Shown here: positions 26,934 through 36,536 of the stretch, piece by piece
Numbering within the stretch: position 1 is the first letter of the stretch
Layout: each line of letters starts with the position of its first letter
Origin: an uncultured Schlesneria sp.
GTDB taxonomy: Bacteria > Planctomycetota > Planctomycetia > Planctomycetales > Planctomycetaceae
Length of the DNA stretch: 64,000 nucleotides
Assembly (NCBI GenBank): GCA_903840265.1
Contig: CAIMFH010000147.1
Span: 1 to 64,000, forward strand
Direction: 5' to 3'
Notes under the pieces: model-generated
What the model was told of the DNA's origin: nothing
The model's database searches: none
The model's input: only the letters and a program-made list of their open reading frames with translations
Program-made: the position numbers and the translations under genes

Positions 26934-27770
26934 ATGGCCGCGATCACAGCGCAAGCAGTCAAGGAACTGCGCGATCTGACCGATCTGCCGATGATGGATG
27001 TCAAGAAGGCACTTGTGGACGCGGACGGCGATCAAGCTCGAGCGATCGAACTGCTGAAAGAACGCAACAAGAAAGTCATGCTGAAGCGGCTCGAGAATGC
27101 CACGTCAGAAGGACTTGTTCGCGTTGGCATTTCCGCAGATGGTGCACGCGGGGCCATGGTCGAAATTCAGTGCGAATCAGCTCCGGTCGCCAAAGCAGAC
27201 GATTTTGTCTTCCTGGCTGATCAATGCATCAAGCAACTGTTGACCGGTCCTGGTGCGACAACTCCCGAAGAACTGCTTGCCCAGCCAGTTCCCGATCGTC
27301 CGGGCCAGAAGATCGGCGAATTACTCGAAGAAGTCGTCGGCAAGATTCGCGAAAAGATGGTGATCGCTCGCGTTCTGCGCGTGGATGGTCCGGTTGGAGC
27401 CTACGCTCACCACGACGGTAAGACCGGCGTGCTGTTCGAAGCGGAAGGCGACAAGAAGGACTCCCCAGTCCTGAAGGACGTGGCCATGCACGTCGCCGCG
27501 TTGAGGCCGATCGTCACTCATCCCGAAGAACTGCCAGCCGAACAAGTTGCTGCCGAGCGAACAAAGCTGACTGCCGAAGCCGCCGCATCGGGTAAGCCAG
27601 CGAACATCCTCGAAAAAATGGTCGATGGCCGCATGAAGACCTACTACGGCGAAGCTGGTGTCTTGACGCACCAGGGATTCGCGAAGGATCAAGCCAAGAC
27701 CGTCAGTCAGGCTTTGGCAGAGGCCGGCCTGAAGGCAAAGAAGTTCACGCGCTGGTTGCTCGGCAACTGA
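26934..27770 (+). CDS. tsf: Translation elongation factor Ts
   Basis: This 278-residue protein is the nucleotide-exchange factor for EF-Tu. The N-terminal UBA-like part reads AQAVKELRDLTDLPMMDVKKAL, and the core contains EGLVRVGI, MVEIQCESAPVAK and ALRPIVTHPEELP. The usual TGAGMMD/TGLPMMD motif is TDLPMMD here, with Asp for Gly. Start ATG 26934 follows AAGGAG. The length is near the family norm. Confidence 0.96.
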   Translation: MAAITAQAVKELRDLTDLPMMDVKKALVDADGDQARAIELLKERNKKVMLKRLENATSEGLVRVGISADGARGAMVEIQCESAPVAKADDFVFLADQCIKQLLTGPGATTPEELLAQPVPDRPGQKIGELLEEVVGKIREKMVIARVLRVDGPVGAYAHHDGKTGVLFEAEGDKKDSPVLKDVAMHVAALRPIVTHPEELPAEQVAAERTKLTAEAAASGKPANILEKMVDGRMKTYYGEAGVLTHQGFAKDQAKTVSQALAEAGLKAKKFTRWLLGN

Positions 27771-27842
27771 TCTCGCCCAACCAAAGGGCGTGACGGACCA
27801 ATGAGTCCTTGGCGCACCGATGGAAACGCAGCATGATTCAGG

Positions 27843-27864
27843 CGGGGGGCGAATTCGCCCCCCG
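27843..27864 (+). terminator. GC-rich perfect palindrome between tsf and pyrH
   Basis: Eleven-base arms form a perfect 22-base inverted repeat (six G, then CGAA, and its mirror), so the hairpin has a minimal loop. TTTCGCTTTG follows. This is a weak terminator or processing hairpin 73 bases before pyrH. Confidence 0.5.
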
Positions 27865-27936
27865 TTTCGCTTTGAGACCCCAAACTTCGATCTGTTTATC
27901 ACGACGAATCGCTTCCTTCAAAAGGAGAGATCTGCA

Positions 27937-28674
27937 ATGACGGCATCCACTGGTCCGCGATATAAGCGAGTCCTGCTGAAACTGAGCGGCGAAAGCTTCG
28001 CTCGTCCAGGTGAATCCGGGATCAGTGTTTCCGAAGTCCAAGTCATCTGCGAGCAGATCAAGCGGGTCGTCGAATCGGGTGTCCAACTGGCAATCGTTTG
28101 CGGTGGTGGCAACATTCTGCGTGGGCGTGAATTCTCCTCGACGAACTCGATCGTCGCACCGGCGACAGCTCACTACATGGGAATGCTGGCGACAGCCATT
28201 AACGCACTGGCCCTGCAAGATGTGATGGAGCATTTCGGCATTCCGACTCGCGTCCAGAGTGCGATTCCGATTCCTCCAGTCGCCGAGCCATTTATCCGAC
28301 GTCGTTGCATCCGCCACCTGGAAAAAGGCCGCGTCGTCATACTGGCTGCGGGAACAGGCAGTCCCTTCGTCACAACGGATACAGCCGCCGCGCTGCGAGC
28401 TCGCGAAATCGACGCCGATCTCGTCGTGAAAGCCACGCGTGTGGATGGCATCTATTCCGATGACCCGCTGAAGAACCCGCACGCCGTCCGATACTCGGAA
28501 CTCACGTTCCAGGACGTGCTCCGTCAGAATCTGCAGGTAATGGACGCACAAGCCATCCATCACTGTATGGAGCACAACATCCCGATCGTCGTGCTGAACT
28601 ACCAAAAGCCGGGCAACATTGAACGGGCGATTGCTGGCGAACGACTCGGTACGCGAGTCGGCCCCAGCATCTGA
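27937..28674 (+). CDS. pyrH: Uridylate kinase (UMP kinase)
   Basis: This 245-residue enzyme phosphorylates UMP to UDP. It has the amino-acid-kinase fold signatures [46 protein letters not shown] and [13 protein letters not shown]. Start ATG 27937 follows AAAGGAGAGA; the frame is open upstream to 27820 but without a site or similarity. It keeps the conserved order between tsf and frr. Confidence 0.97.
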   Translation: MTASTGPRYKRVLLKLSGESFARPGESGISVSEVQVICEQIKRVVESGVQLAIVCGGGNILRGREFSSTNSIVAPATAHYMGMLATAINALALQDVMEHFGIPTRVQSAIPIPPVAEPFIRRRCIRHLEKGRVVILAAGTGSPFVTTDTAAALRAREIDADLVVKATRVDGIYSDDPLKNPHAVRYSELTFQDVLRQNLQVMDAQAIHHCMEHNIPIVVLNYQKPGNIERAIAGERLGTRVGPSI

Positions 28675-28782
28675 CGCTTGTTGGCAGGCAAACGCTGCTT
28701 CACACTTGTGACTCAAGTCGCTACCGTGACTGTCTATTCCTCGTAAACTTTCGTTGATTATTTGAGCGCAGGAGCACTGGCT

Positions 28783-29343
28783 ATGGACCAGGACGAGATT
28801 TTGATGGACGCCGAAGAGCGTATGGAGAAGGCCGTCAGAAATGTGCAGGGCCAGCTTCAGGGCCTCCGCACCGGCCGCGCCACTCCGGGGCTCGTCGATG
28901 CTATCCGCGTCGAATATTATGGATCCCCCACGCCGCTCAAGCAGATCGCCACGATCAGTTGCCCCGAACCGCAACAGATCATGATCCGCCCCTTCGATCA
29001 GGGGACGCTGAACGACATTGCCAAGGCAATCCAGTCGAGCGATGTCGGGCTGGCCCCGAATTCTGATGGACGCGTGATTCGACTGAACATCCCACCACTA
29101 TCCACCGAACGCCGCAAGCAACTGGTCTCGCGTCTGAAGGACCTCGCCGAAGACGGACGAGTCGCAGTTCGCAATATCCGCCGCGATGCCAATAAGCACA
29201 CGGACACGGCACTTAAAGATAAAGCGATGAGTGAAGATCTTCACGATGAAACGAAAGAATCGGTTCAAGAGTTGACCAAGCAATACGAAGGACAGATCAA
29301 CGCCCTGGCCGATGCCAAGGAAAAGGACATCATGGAGTCGTAG
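28783..29343 (+). CDS. frr: Ribosome recycling factor
   Basis: This 186-residue protein matches RRF: RMEKAVRNVQGQLQGLRTGRATPGLVD, VEYYGSPTPLKQIATISCPEPQQIMIRPFD, NIPPLSTERRKQLVSRLKDLAEDGRVAVRNIRRDAN (split by short variations). With EF-G it splits post-termination ribosomes. Start ATG 28783 follows GCAGGAGC. It is the last gene of the operon and is followed by a strong terminator. Confidence 0.97.
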   Translation: MDQDEILMDAEERMEKAVRNVQGQLQGLRTGRATPGLVDAIRVEYYGSPTPLKQIATISCPEPQQIMIRPFDQGTLNDIAKAIQSSDVGLAPNSDGRVIRLNIPPLSTERRKQLVSRLKDLAEDGRVAVRNIRRDANKHTDTALKDKAMSEDLHDETKESVQELTKQYEGQINALADAKEKDIMES

Positions 29344-29375
29344 GGCTCTTCGAGACATCCGAGAACTGACAACGC

Positions 29376-29417
29376 AACGACCATTGGCCAGCACTGCTGC
29401 CAGTGGTCGTTTTGTTT
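29376..29417 (+). terminator. Intrinsic terminator of the rpsB-frr operon
   Basis: Arms AACGACCA / TGGTCGTT, extended inside by TGGC/GCCA, are followed by TTTTGTTTTG. It lies 33 bases after the frr stop. Confidence 0.82.
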
Positions 29418-29703
29418 TGCTGTCGGCACTTCTTGACTGGCCGGCATATCTGGCAAACTCCGCCAACGATGTCGTCCGGTTTGTCATTAAATCTGGCACG
29501 ACGCGCCTGGCCTGCATAGCTTTCGTAGATCGAAACGAAGCCGTATCCGCTTCGGCCCGCTCGCATGACGAATTGAGTGAGGAATCCAGATTCGACACCG
29601 TTGATTCGAAGTGGTTGTTCGGCAGCTTCAGCCGATCAATATGTTCGTCGCCCATTTCTGTGCGTCAACGTCATCCACTTCCGGGCCGGAAGGCAGCTCT
29701 CCC

Positions 29704-30501
29704 ATGATTCGTTTCAACATCAACCGGTTTGCCTGGGCGTTTGTGGCGTTGGCTGTCTTGGGAATGTCCGGTTGCAAACAGATTTCAACCCGGTCGACCG
29801 TGGCACCTTCGATTGCTCCGCCGGTCCCCCCTTACGGATATGACCCGCCGGACGACACGTATCTCCATCGACCCGAGATGGCTCCGCGACTGGAGGCCGT
29901 CCCCAACTTGCCAGCCCCCGGCCATACAGTACCAACTGATCCGCCGCCGCCAGCCCCAGCACCGGACGATTCAGCGGCATTGCCAACAGGTGACAGCACC
30001 ACCGCCTCGAAGGCACCGTGGGCGCTACGTCCAATGAGCTTTCTCAATCGCAAAGAGCCCAAGTCAGAAGATCGTCCCTCGAGAACTGAAATAGCCAAGC
30101 AGCAAGCGATTCTCGAGAGCAAGCCTCCTGTCCTATCGACGAAACCAGAGACCGTTCGCTGGACTCCCTCAAATCGCGAAGTCGCAATCCCGCGTCAAAC
30201 GGTCCCGGTCGCGTCAACTCAAAACCTGAATCCGCCCTCACTCGATGATTCGTACACGGGTCCGGTGATTACACCGGGATCTCAATACATCCCTCGGCAA
30301 AGTGCTCCTGTCGAGAACTGGCCGTATGCAAACCGCTCCGTTGCTCAGCGACCAGTTGTTCATTTGCGAAAGCAACCAGAACCGATCTCGACCGAAGCGT
30401 TTGTTCCTGTGTCGCCACCGAAAATGGAATCGGTCCCTGCATCGGTTCAACCCGAATCGTCGTCGGCCACCGTCCCGCTGCTGCTTCCCCCGGGTGCTTA
30501 A
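29704..30501 (+). CDS. Proline-rich lipoprotein of unknown function
   Basis: This 265-residue protein has a lipoprotein signal peptide (AWAFVALAVLGMSGC, Cys24). The rest is Pro-, Ser- and Thr-rich and probably disordered (PPPPAPAPDD near residue 80-90). No enzymatic motif is visible. Start ATG 29704 is preceded by GGAAGG. It ends 30 bases before the end of the convergent giant cytochrome gene. Probably surface- or periplasm-exposed. Confidence 0.75.
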   Translation: MIRFNINRFAWAFVALAVLGMSGCKQISTRSTVAPSIAPPVPPYGYDPPDDTYLHRPEMAPRLEAVPNLPAPGHTVPTDPPPPAPAPDDSAALPTGDSTTASKAPWALRPMSFLNRKEPKSEDRPSRTEIAKQQAILESKPPVLSTKPETVRWTPSNREVAIPRQTVPVASTQNLNPPSLDDSYTGPVITPGSQYIPRQSAPVENWPYANRSVAQRPVVHLRKQPEPISTEAFVPVSPPKMESVPASVQPESSSATVPLLLPPGA

Positions 30502-30531
30502 TCACGGCAACTATTGAAGGCGAAGCAAACG

Positions 30532-33500
30532 CTATTCGTCTTTGATTGACCAGATAAACTCTTTCAGCAATTCAAACTGCTTGCGGGCATCTCCCCCTTC
30601 AATTTGCTTGGCCGCAGTTGTCTTGAGGTCAGGAGCGAATCGGGGCATCCTCGATCCGATATCGTATCGCGACGGATCCAGCATCTGACGCAGAGCGAAT
30701 TCCGGACGCAGTCGATCGCGGGTCATCGCGAAGTTAATTCCGAGTGCAATCTGAGTGGACGCATCACCTCGCGGCATTTCACTGCCGACGCCATGACACT
30801 GACGGCAATCAAGTCCTTCGCGCATCGTGAGGCGGCGTCCCAGGTCAACGTGCGATGGATTCAACTTTGACGGAATCGGCTCTTCAAAGAGCACTCCATG
30901 TTCTGCCGCCATCCCATGTGCAATCAGACTGGCATACGCGGGGAAGGCAGGCATCCGAGCTTTCACCCATGGCCGCGGCTTCTGCTTGATCTTCCCCTGC
31001 ACAAGCTTTTCGATCCAAGGTCCCTGCAATTTTTCACCGACCGAAGTCAGCTGGGGAATCGATTCCGCAGCCTTGCCGGAGCCTTCTTCCGCGATGATCT
31101 CAGGCCAGGACGACTGCCGTGAATCTCGCGAGTGACATGCCAGACATCGCAATTCACTGAGCCAAAGATCGACTGAACGTGTCGGCCCTACGGCTAGCCT
31201 GGGATCGGTGCGAGATCCCAAAAACTGACCGAGCTCACTTCTGTCCGTGTCAGTCAGCTGGAAGAGCGGAGATTTTGGAGAGTCCTTCAAGGTCGAGTCA
31301 AGACAACCCATTGCGCCGGATTTCTCTTCGCCCCTCCACTTGATCGCGGGGACATTCGCCTTGGCCCATGTGCCCGCCGCTTCGATCGAGTGGCAATTGG
31401 CACAACGATGCTTCGCAAAAGCCAATCGACCCCGCTCGGCATTGCCGGGTTCCCCTTCCGGCACCTCCAATTGACCCCGCGCTTCGCGTCGAAGGTATTC
31501 TGCCAACGCCATAACTTCTGTCTCTGTCAGCCGAAAGTTGGGCATCGGGCTATTCGCGTGGTGGCGGTGTGGATCACGTAAATATTCAATCAGAGAGTGC
31601 CGTTGAAATTTGCTGTTCACGTAATGCAATGAGACGCGATGCCATTCGTCCGGCTGACTGGGATCGGCCGTGGAATGGCAAGCGATGCACCCCAACTGTT
31701 CATAGAGTTCGGCACCGGCTCGAAAGACGGTCTCCGCCTCAGTCTCCGTAGGTGCAGATGGCACACTCTCCGATGTCTCTTTCCCCAACGTCATCAGGTA
31801 CGCCGCAATGTCGTTGGCCGTGGCATGATCCTTGGGATCGAGCAATGTCGGCATCTTCGTGTCGCTTCGCAGTCGCTGCGGCTGTCGCAACCAGTGTGCG
31901 ATCCACGTCGGTTGCAGTCGCGATCCAATTCCATCGAGACGCGGCGTCGACTTGAAGATCTCGATAAATGCATGATCATTCCCGGACGGATGAATTGGCC
32001 TCTCACGCAGGACAGGTGCTTCGTGACAATTTGCGCAACGTAGTTTTCCAAATAGCATCGCGCCTGATTGTCGTTGGCTCGACGCTGGATCGGTGGGGGG
32101 CTCACGAAACAAAACACTCGCCGGGATTGCCTCTCGCGGAAATCGGCTGCTCTCCCAAAGTAGTCGGTAGTGAACGTCGCCGTCCGTCTTCGCGAAGTAT
32201 TCGAGGGAGAGCGGGTGAACTCCGCGGCTCAGGGACAATTCCAATCCCTCCACAGGAACTTCAGTTGCCGGGTTGTTCCCGATACTCAGATAAGAACTGT
32301 AAGGATTGACCACTCTCGCCACAGCAGTTCTGACAGGTCTCGCACCAGGCCCCTTTCGATCCAGTGGAGGCCCCGCAGGGTCTTCACCATAAAATCGATA
32401 GCGGCCGGTTCGAGGGATCTTAATCCAGCCCCGAGCATCGATCTTGCGAAGCGAACTATTCCCACGCAGAGCAGGCCGATCCCAGGTAATCATTCTCTGC
32501 ACGTCACGAATGTTGAATGCCTGGGATTGAGCACCAAGATCAGCAAAACGCTCGGCGACATTGACGCCAGGAGCGAGCGATGCCACCAGCTTCGCGTGTT
32601 CCAAATCTTCTGGTTGGCGGTAGAGTTCCTTCTCTGGAACGCGATCCTTGGAAACCGAATTTAGTGTCAGAATCGCTGACTGGTCGAGTTCCTTATTGTC
32701 GACGGACAGTAAGGTGTAACTGATCGCCAGTTGATCGACCGGCTTCAGATTGGAGAGTTCGAGGAACACCGTCTGCTTGTCCAACAACGTGGCCGAACGC
32801 ACCTCGACTTCATCACGGCCTGTTTGCCCAGGGGCTGAAGGCTTGTATTCTGGCGAGCCATAGGCGGCAGACCATTTGTAGTCCCAAGCTTCCAACTGAT
32901 AGTTCGCTGTATCTTGCGCGGCGTTGCGATCAAGCGCACACGAGAACCTCAGCACCACTCCGTTTTGATACGTCTCCAAACCGATCGGCATCCTCAAGGA
33001 TTTGCCGGTATAACGAACGCGCTGGAAGCAGCCATCATGTACGGCACTGGTCGTCCAACCCTTCAGCCCCGTCACATAGAGCTGACCATCATGCTGGTTC
33101 ATCCGGCCGCGATGGATCCCCGATGTAAAACGAAGCGGCAACTCGATCGAGGCACCGTTGTTTAACGCCAATTCTGGAAGTTGCCCGCTATCGCGCAGGA
33201 TCAGTCGCAGCCGGCACTGACCATACGACATGTGCAATAGCTGATTGGACAGCGGTCCCCAGCGATCGCTCGTTGTCCAGACCTGGCCGCCGGAACTATT
33301 GTCCGCCAGTCGCGGAAACCAGACCAAGGGCCGTTCGAAATCGGTCGGCGGAGTATCGCGATGGTGCGACATCATTCCACCATAAAAGCCCCCTTCTCGA
33401 ACGAGAAACACTCCTGATGCCGGGGTCCATTCCCCTTCTTGTGGGGCCACAGTGATCTCGTCTTTAGGCCCCATGCCGATGCCGTTTGGGTTACGGAAGC

Positions 33501-36447
33501 CAGTGGCAAACACGTCCAGCTTCGAACCATCCGCAGAGACCCGCAGCAGACTGCCATCATGCGGCGTTTGCGAGTTGCAGTTCCCTTTGACATAGTAGAA
33601 GTTCCCGGCTCGATCCGTTTCAAGACACGTCACATATTCATGGCCGTTCAACGTGACGTGGGCGTCGTTATTGAAATTCTCATAGACATCGGCTTCACCA
33701 TCGTTGTTCAAGTCCCGCAAACGAGTGATCTGGTCACGGCCAACGACATAGATTTCATCCCTCACCACCTTCAGTCCCAACGGCTGAAACAGCCCCGTTG
33801 CAAAGCGCTGCCAAGTGACCTTCTTTAGGGAGTCGTCGATTCCGCCGACCAGCCAGACATCCCCATGCAGCGTGCAAACAGCGGCTCGCCCGTCAGAAAG
33901 AAAGTCATGGCCCCCGCAAAAGAACAGGGCACGACACGGATTGTCGAAAGGGAGCGTGATCGTATCGACCACATAGGGTTCGGTCGTCTGAGTACTCGCC
34001 ACGTCACCGGTTGTCACCAGCGGTTGGCCCCAGCGAGCTGGCCCTGCTTCCGTCAGTGGTAGCAAGTCCTGCGGCGCGGGCGAAGCGGCAGCCAGTTCAT
34101 CGAATGCCGCTTCGTTCGTGCCGACGGACGCAACCAGCACCTTAAGCAGGACGGGCGTGTCGTGCGGTGCAATCAGCAGGACTCGACCAAGCCCCGGTTG
34201 CTCGACGATCGATCCCCCGGCAGATCCCGAGCTAAGCCGAACCTTTGCCGACGCCTCGGCGATCATGATTCGAATAGGAACCGTCGACGGGCTGACGAGC
34301 ATCGTCCGAGTAATCGCCGTGATACCATTGCGCGTCTCAATCCAAGGCGATTCCAAGATCGTGGTCGCTGACGAATCCTTGTCGTTCGGACCGATCGTGT
34401 ATTTGACCACCACGCGCGAGCCGTGCCGATACAGCCCTTCGTAGTGAGCCACGTCTTTCGGCAGCGGTCCGTACGGATTCGCCTCGCGAAAGTTGGAGAA
34501 CTGTTCCTGCAGCGAAACGCCGGGAAAACGCTGCGTCGTAAAAGTGGGCTCTCCATCAACTCGCGGTGGCACGATGATTCCGAAGCGCGCGGGGTCGAAC
34601 TTCAGAAAGCCATTCCAACCAGCCGCCACTCGCAGCAGTTCGGTGTCGTAGCAGACCGACGCTTCACGCTGATCGCCGATCCGAACCACGATCCCCTTAT
34701 AAACCGGCCCCCCCGCGCCCGTGATCGATCCACTAAAGAAGGTGCCAAAGTCGACTTGGCCAAACCGATCATCGCGTGAATCCGCTTCGGTCCAGCGAAA
34801 TCCGACCGCGTCTTCGCCCCAGTGTCCTTCGATCTTGCTGGATTGTGATGTTCCTTTCAGGGGACTCAGCTTCGCCGCATCCGCTTGTCCGAGAACCGCG
34901 GAACTCTTCTTCGGTCCGGCGTCTTCGAATCGTTTCTGCTCGACAAGTTCATCGAGGTGCCACAGTGCGATAGTCGATTCATCAACTGCAAAAGGCTTGT
35001 CGGGAATTGAAGTGATCTGCCTGATTCCCTTCGAGATCCGAACTTCGTCGACTAGCCCGCTGCAGCCGATTGCTCGGTCCACCAGACTCGCCAATGCCAA
35101 TCCACCGGATTCAGTCGCCTTGTCAGTTCGCTTGTGAAGTTGATTAGCCGCTTGCTTGCCATCGACATACAGACGGATGCGAGCAGGCTCCAAGATCATC
35201 GCGACATGATGCCACTGCCCGTCACAGATCATTGCATTCGAATTGCAGTGATCTGGCGCGAAGCCGGGGAGGTAAGCGGTCAAGTTACCGCTGCCCGCCA
35301 TTGAGAACAGTTCCCAGTGCGTTCCCGACGACTTCAGTTCGTTGGCGACCAGAATGTTGTAGCTGGATTTGTCAGTCAGCTTCGCCCAGCATTCGACGGT
35401 GATTGGGAACTGGTGGAATTCGTCTCGCCCTGCCACGAACGCCCCGCCGGCCCGGCCATCGAGGGCCTGGCCGAACTTTCCGTCGACAAGCGGTTTATTC
35501 GCGGCCGCTGCAGGAACCGCGGCAATAGCGCGCGGCACTGGCGTCCGCATCTTTGGCTTCGGTCCAGCCGGTTGGCCATTCAGTTGCGGCAACAGCCAAT
35601 CGAGTCCGTCCAGGTTATCTTGCAGACGCTCTTCCGCGTCGTCCTGCGTATGGCCGAGAATCCCGATTGGTCCCGTGTACCCACTGTCGCGAATCGTCTT
35701 CAGCAGCTTCAGGTCCAGATCCCCTTCACTCAGTTGCAGGATCTTCTGCCCTTTACGCTCGCCATCGTCAACCATGCCGTTCAAGTTCAACGTGTAGAGA
35801 TACGGCTTCATCTTTTGAAGCAGTGCCGGGAACCGGCTGAGGTGGTCATGGCCGTGATGCAGGTTGTAGACGATGCCGACATTGTCGAGTTTCAACTCTT
35901 GAATGATCGCAATCTGATTCTCGGGCTCACCAAACCAACCGCCATGATTGTAGAGCGCCAGCTTGCACCCCACGGCGGCCGCCGCTTCAGCGATCGGGCG
36001 GATTCGCGCCGCTTCCGCAACAACGCGGGCCCGTTGATCGACGTCATCCTTCGTGGGACCACCGCCGCCGGTGACCCAGAGTTGCGGTGTGACCTTATGC
36101 TTGGCGAAGACAGCCAGGGTCATCTTGGCTTCATCGTTCAGCGATCCCGGAAACCACCACGCCGACAGTTCCAAATGATGTCGCTTGAGCGCTTCGATCT
36201 CGGCATCGAATGTCGGGACATGCTCGGCTCGATAGTCGTAAGCAAAGTGCGTGAAGCCCAGCTTCTCAAGCATCGCCGCACGCTCTTCCGGCCCTCGCTT
36301 CTTGGAGTCAAACGGAACAATACACCACGCCACCAGATTCTTCCTGGCGAATAAGCCAGTCGAGTCCGGCTCCACCGCGATCAGCGGCCCGCGCGAACTT
36401 ACCAATATGGCCAGCAAAGTCGCGACAGTGAACACTCGTTGAGACAT
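30532..36447 (-). CDS. Giant secreted fusion: sugar isomerase-like, LamG, propeller and five-haem cytochrome c
   Basis: This 1971-residue protein has a signal peptide (MSQRVFTVATLLAILVSS). Domains in order: a TIM-barrel sugar phosphate isomerase/epimerase-like part (about 35-305); a concanavalin/LamG-like part (about 330-505); a beta-rich region (about 530-810); a sorbosone-dehydrogenase/NHL-like propeller (about 850-1180); a PA14-like segment (about 1340-1450). Then come five haem-binding motifs: CANCH, CIACH, CANCH, CLACH and CRQCH near residues 1470, 1586, 1681, 1767 and 1880. Such 'PVC cytochrome' fusions are typical of planctomycetes. It probably oxidises or binds a sugar polymer and passes electrons on. 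It reads after the sulfatase and aldolase genes. ATG 36447 was preferred over the open frame to 36492. Confidence 0.85.
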   Translation of the reverse strand: MSQRVFTVATLLAILVSSRGPLIAVEPDSTGLFARKNLVAWCIVPFDSKKRGPEERAAMLEKLGFTHFAYDYRAEHVPTFDAEIEALKRHHLELSAWWFPGSLNDEAKMTLAVFAKHKVTPQLWVTGGGGPTKDDVDQRARVVAEAARIRPIAEAAAAVGCKLALYNHGGWFGEPENQIAIIQELKLDNVGIVYNLHHGHDHLSRFPALLQKMKPYLYTLNLNGMVDDGERKGQKILQLSEGDLDLKLLKTIRDSGYTGPIGILGHTQDDAEERLQDNLDGLDWLLPQLNGQPAGPKPKMRTPVPRAIAAVPAAAANKPLVDGKFGQALDGRAGGAFVAGRDEFHQFPITVECWAKLTDKSSYNILVANELKSSGTHWELFSMAGSGNLTAYLPGFAPDHCNSNAMICDGQWHHVAMILEPARIRLYVDGKQAANQLHKRTDKATESGGLALASLVDRAIGCSGLVDEVRISKGIRQITSIPDKPFAVDESTIALWHLDELVEQKRFEDAGPKKSSAVLGQADAAKLSPLKGTSQSSKIEGHWGEDAVGFRWTEADSRDDRFGQVDFGTFFSGSITGAGGPVYKGIVVRIGDQREASVCYDTELLRVAAGWNGFLKFDPARFGIIVPPRVDGEPTFTTQRFPGVSLQEQFSNFREANPYGPLPKDVAHYEGLYRHGSRVVVKYTIGPNDKDSSATTILESPWIETRNGITAITRTMLVSPSTVPIRIMIAEASAKVRLSSGSAGGSIVEQPGLGRVLLIAPHDTPVLLKVLVASVGTNEAAFDELAAASPAPQDLLPLTEAGPARWGQPLVTTGDVASTQTTEPYVVDTITLPFDNPCRALFFCGGHDFLSDGRAAVCTLHGDVWLVGGIDDSLKKVTWQRFATGLFQPLGLKVVRDEIYVVGRDQITRLRDLNNDGEADVYENFNNDAHVTLNGHEYVTCLETDRAGNFYYVKGNCNSQTPHDGSLLRVSADGSKLDVFATGFRNPNGIGMGPKDEITVAPQEGEWTPASGVFLVREGGFYGGMMSHHRDTPPTDFERPLVWFPRLADNSSGGQVWTTSDRWGPLSNQLLHMSYGQCRLRLILRDSGQLPELALNNGASIELPLRFTSGIHRGRMNQHDGQLYVTGLKGWTTSAVHDGCFQRVRYTGKSLRMPIGLETYQNGVVLRFSCALDRNAAQDTANYQLEAWDYKWSAAYGSPEYKPSAPGQTGRDEVEVRSATLLDKQTVFLELSNLKPVDQLAISYTLLSVDNKELDQSAILTLNSVSKDRVPEKELYRQPEDLEHAKLVASLAPGVNVAERFADLGAQSQAFNIRDVQRMITWDRPALRGNSSLRKIDARGWIKIPRTGRYRFYGEDPAGPPLDRKGPGARPVRTAVARVVNPYSSYLSIGNNPATEVPVEGLELSLSRGVHPLSLEYFAKTDGDVHYRLLWESSRFPREAIPASVLFREPPTDPASSQRQSGAMLFGKLRCANCHEAPVLRERPIHPSGNDHAFIEIFKSTPRLDGIGSRLQPTWIAHWLRQPQRLRSDTKMPTLLDPKDHATANDIAAYLMTLGKETSESVPSAPTETEAETVFRAGAELYEQLGCIACHSTADPSQPDEWHRVSLHYVNSKFQRHSLIEYLRDPHRHHANSPMPNFRLTETEVMALAEYLRREARGQLEVPEGEPGNAERGRLAFAKHRCANCHSIEAAGTWAKANVPAIKWRGEEKSGAMGCLDSTLKDSPKSPLFQLTDTDRSELGQFLGSRTDPRLAVGPTRSVDLWLSELRCLACHSRDSRQSSWPEIIAEEGSGKAAESIPQLTSVGEKLQGPWIEKLVQGKIKQKPRPWVKARMPAFPAYASLIAHGMAAEHGVLFEEPIPSKLNPSHVDLGRRLTMREGLDCRQCHGVGSEMPRGDASTQIALGINFAMTRDRLRPEFALRQMLDPSRYDIGSRMPRFAPDLKTTAAKQIEGGDARKQFELLKEFIWSIKDE

Positions 36448-36536
36448 CCGATGATCCTCTGTAGGGTGCGTGCAGTCCTCGAAACGCGCCACGACCGTGA
36501 TTCGACTATCGATGGTGTGTTCCGCATGCCACGTCG

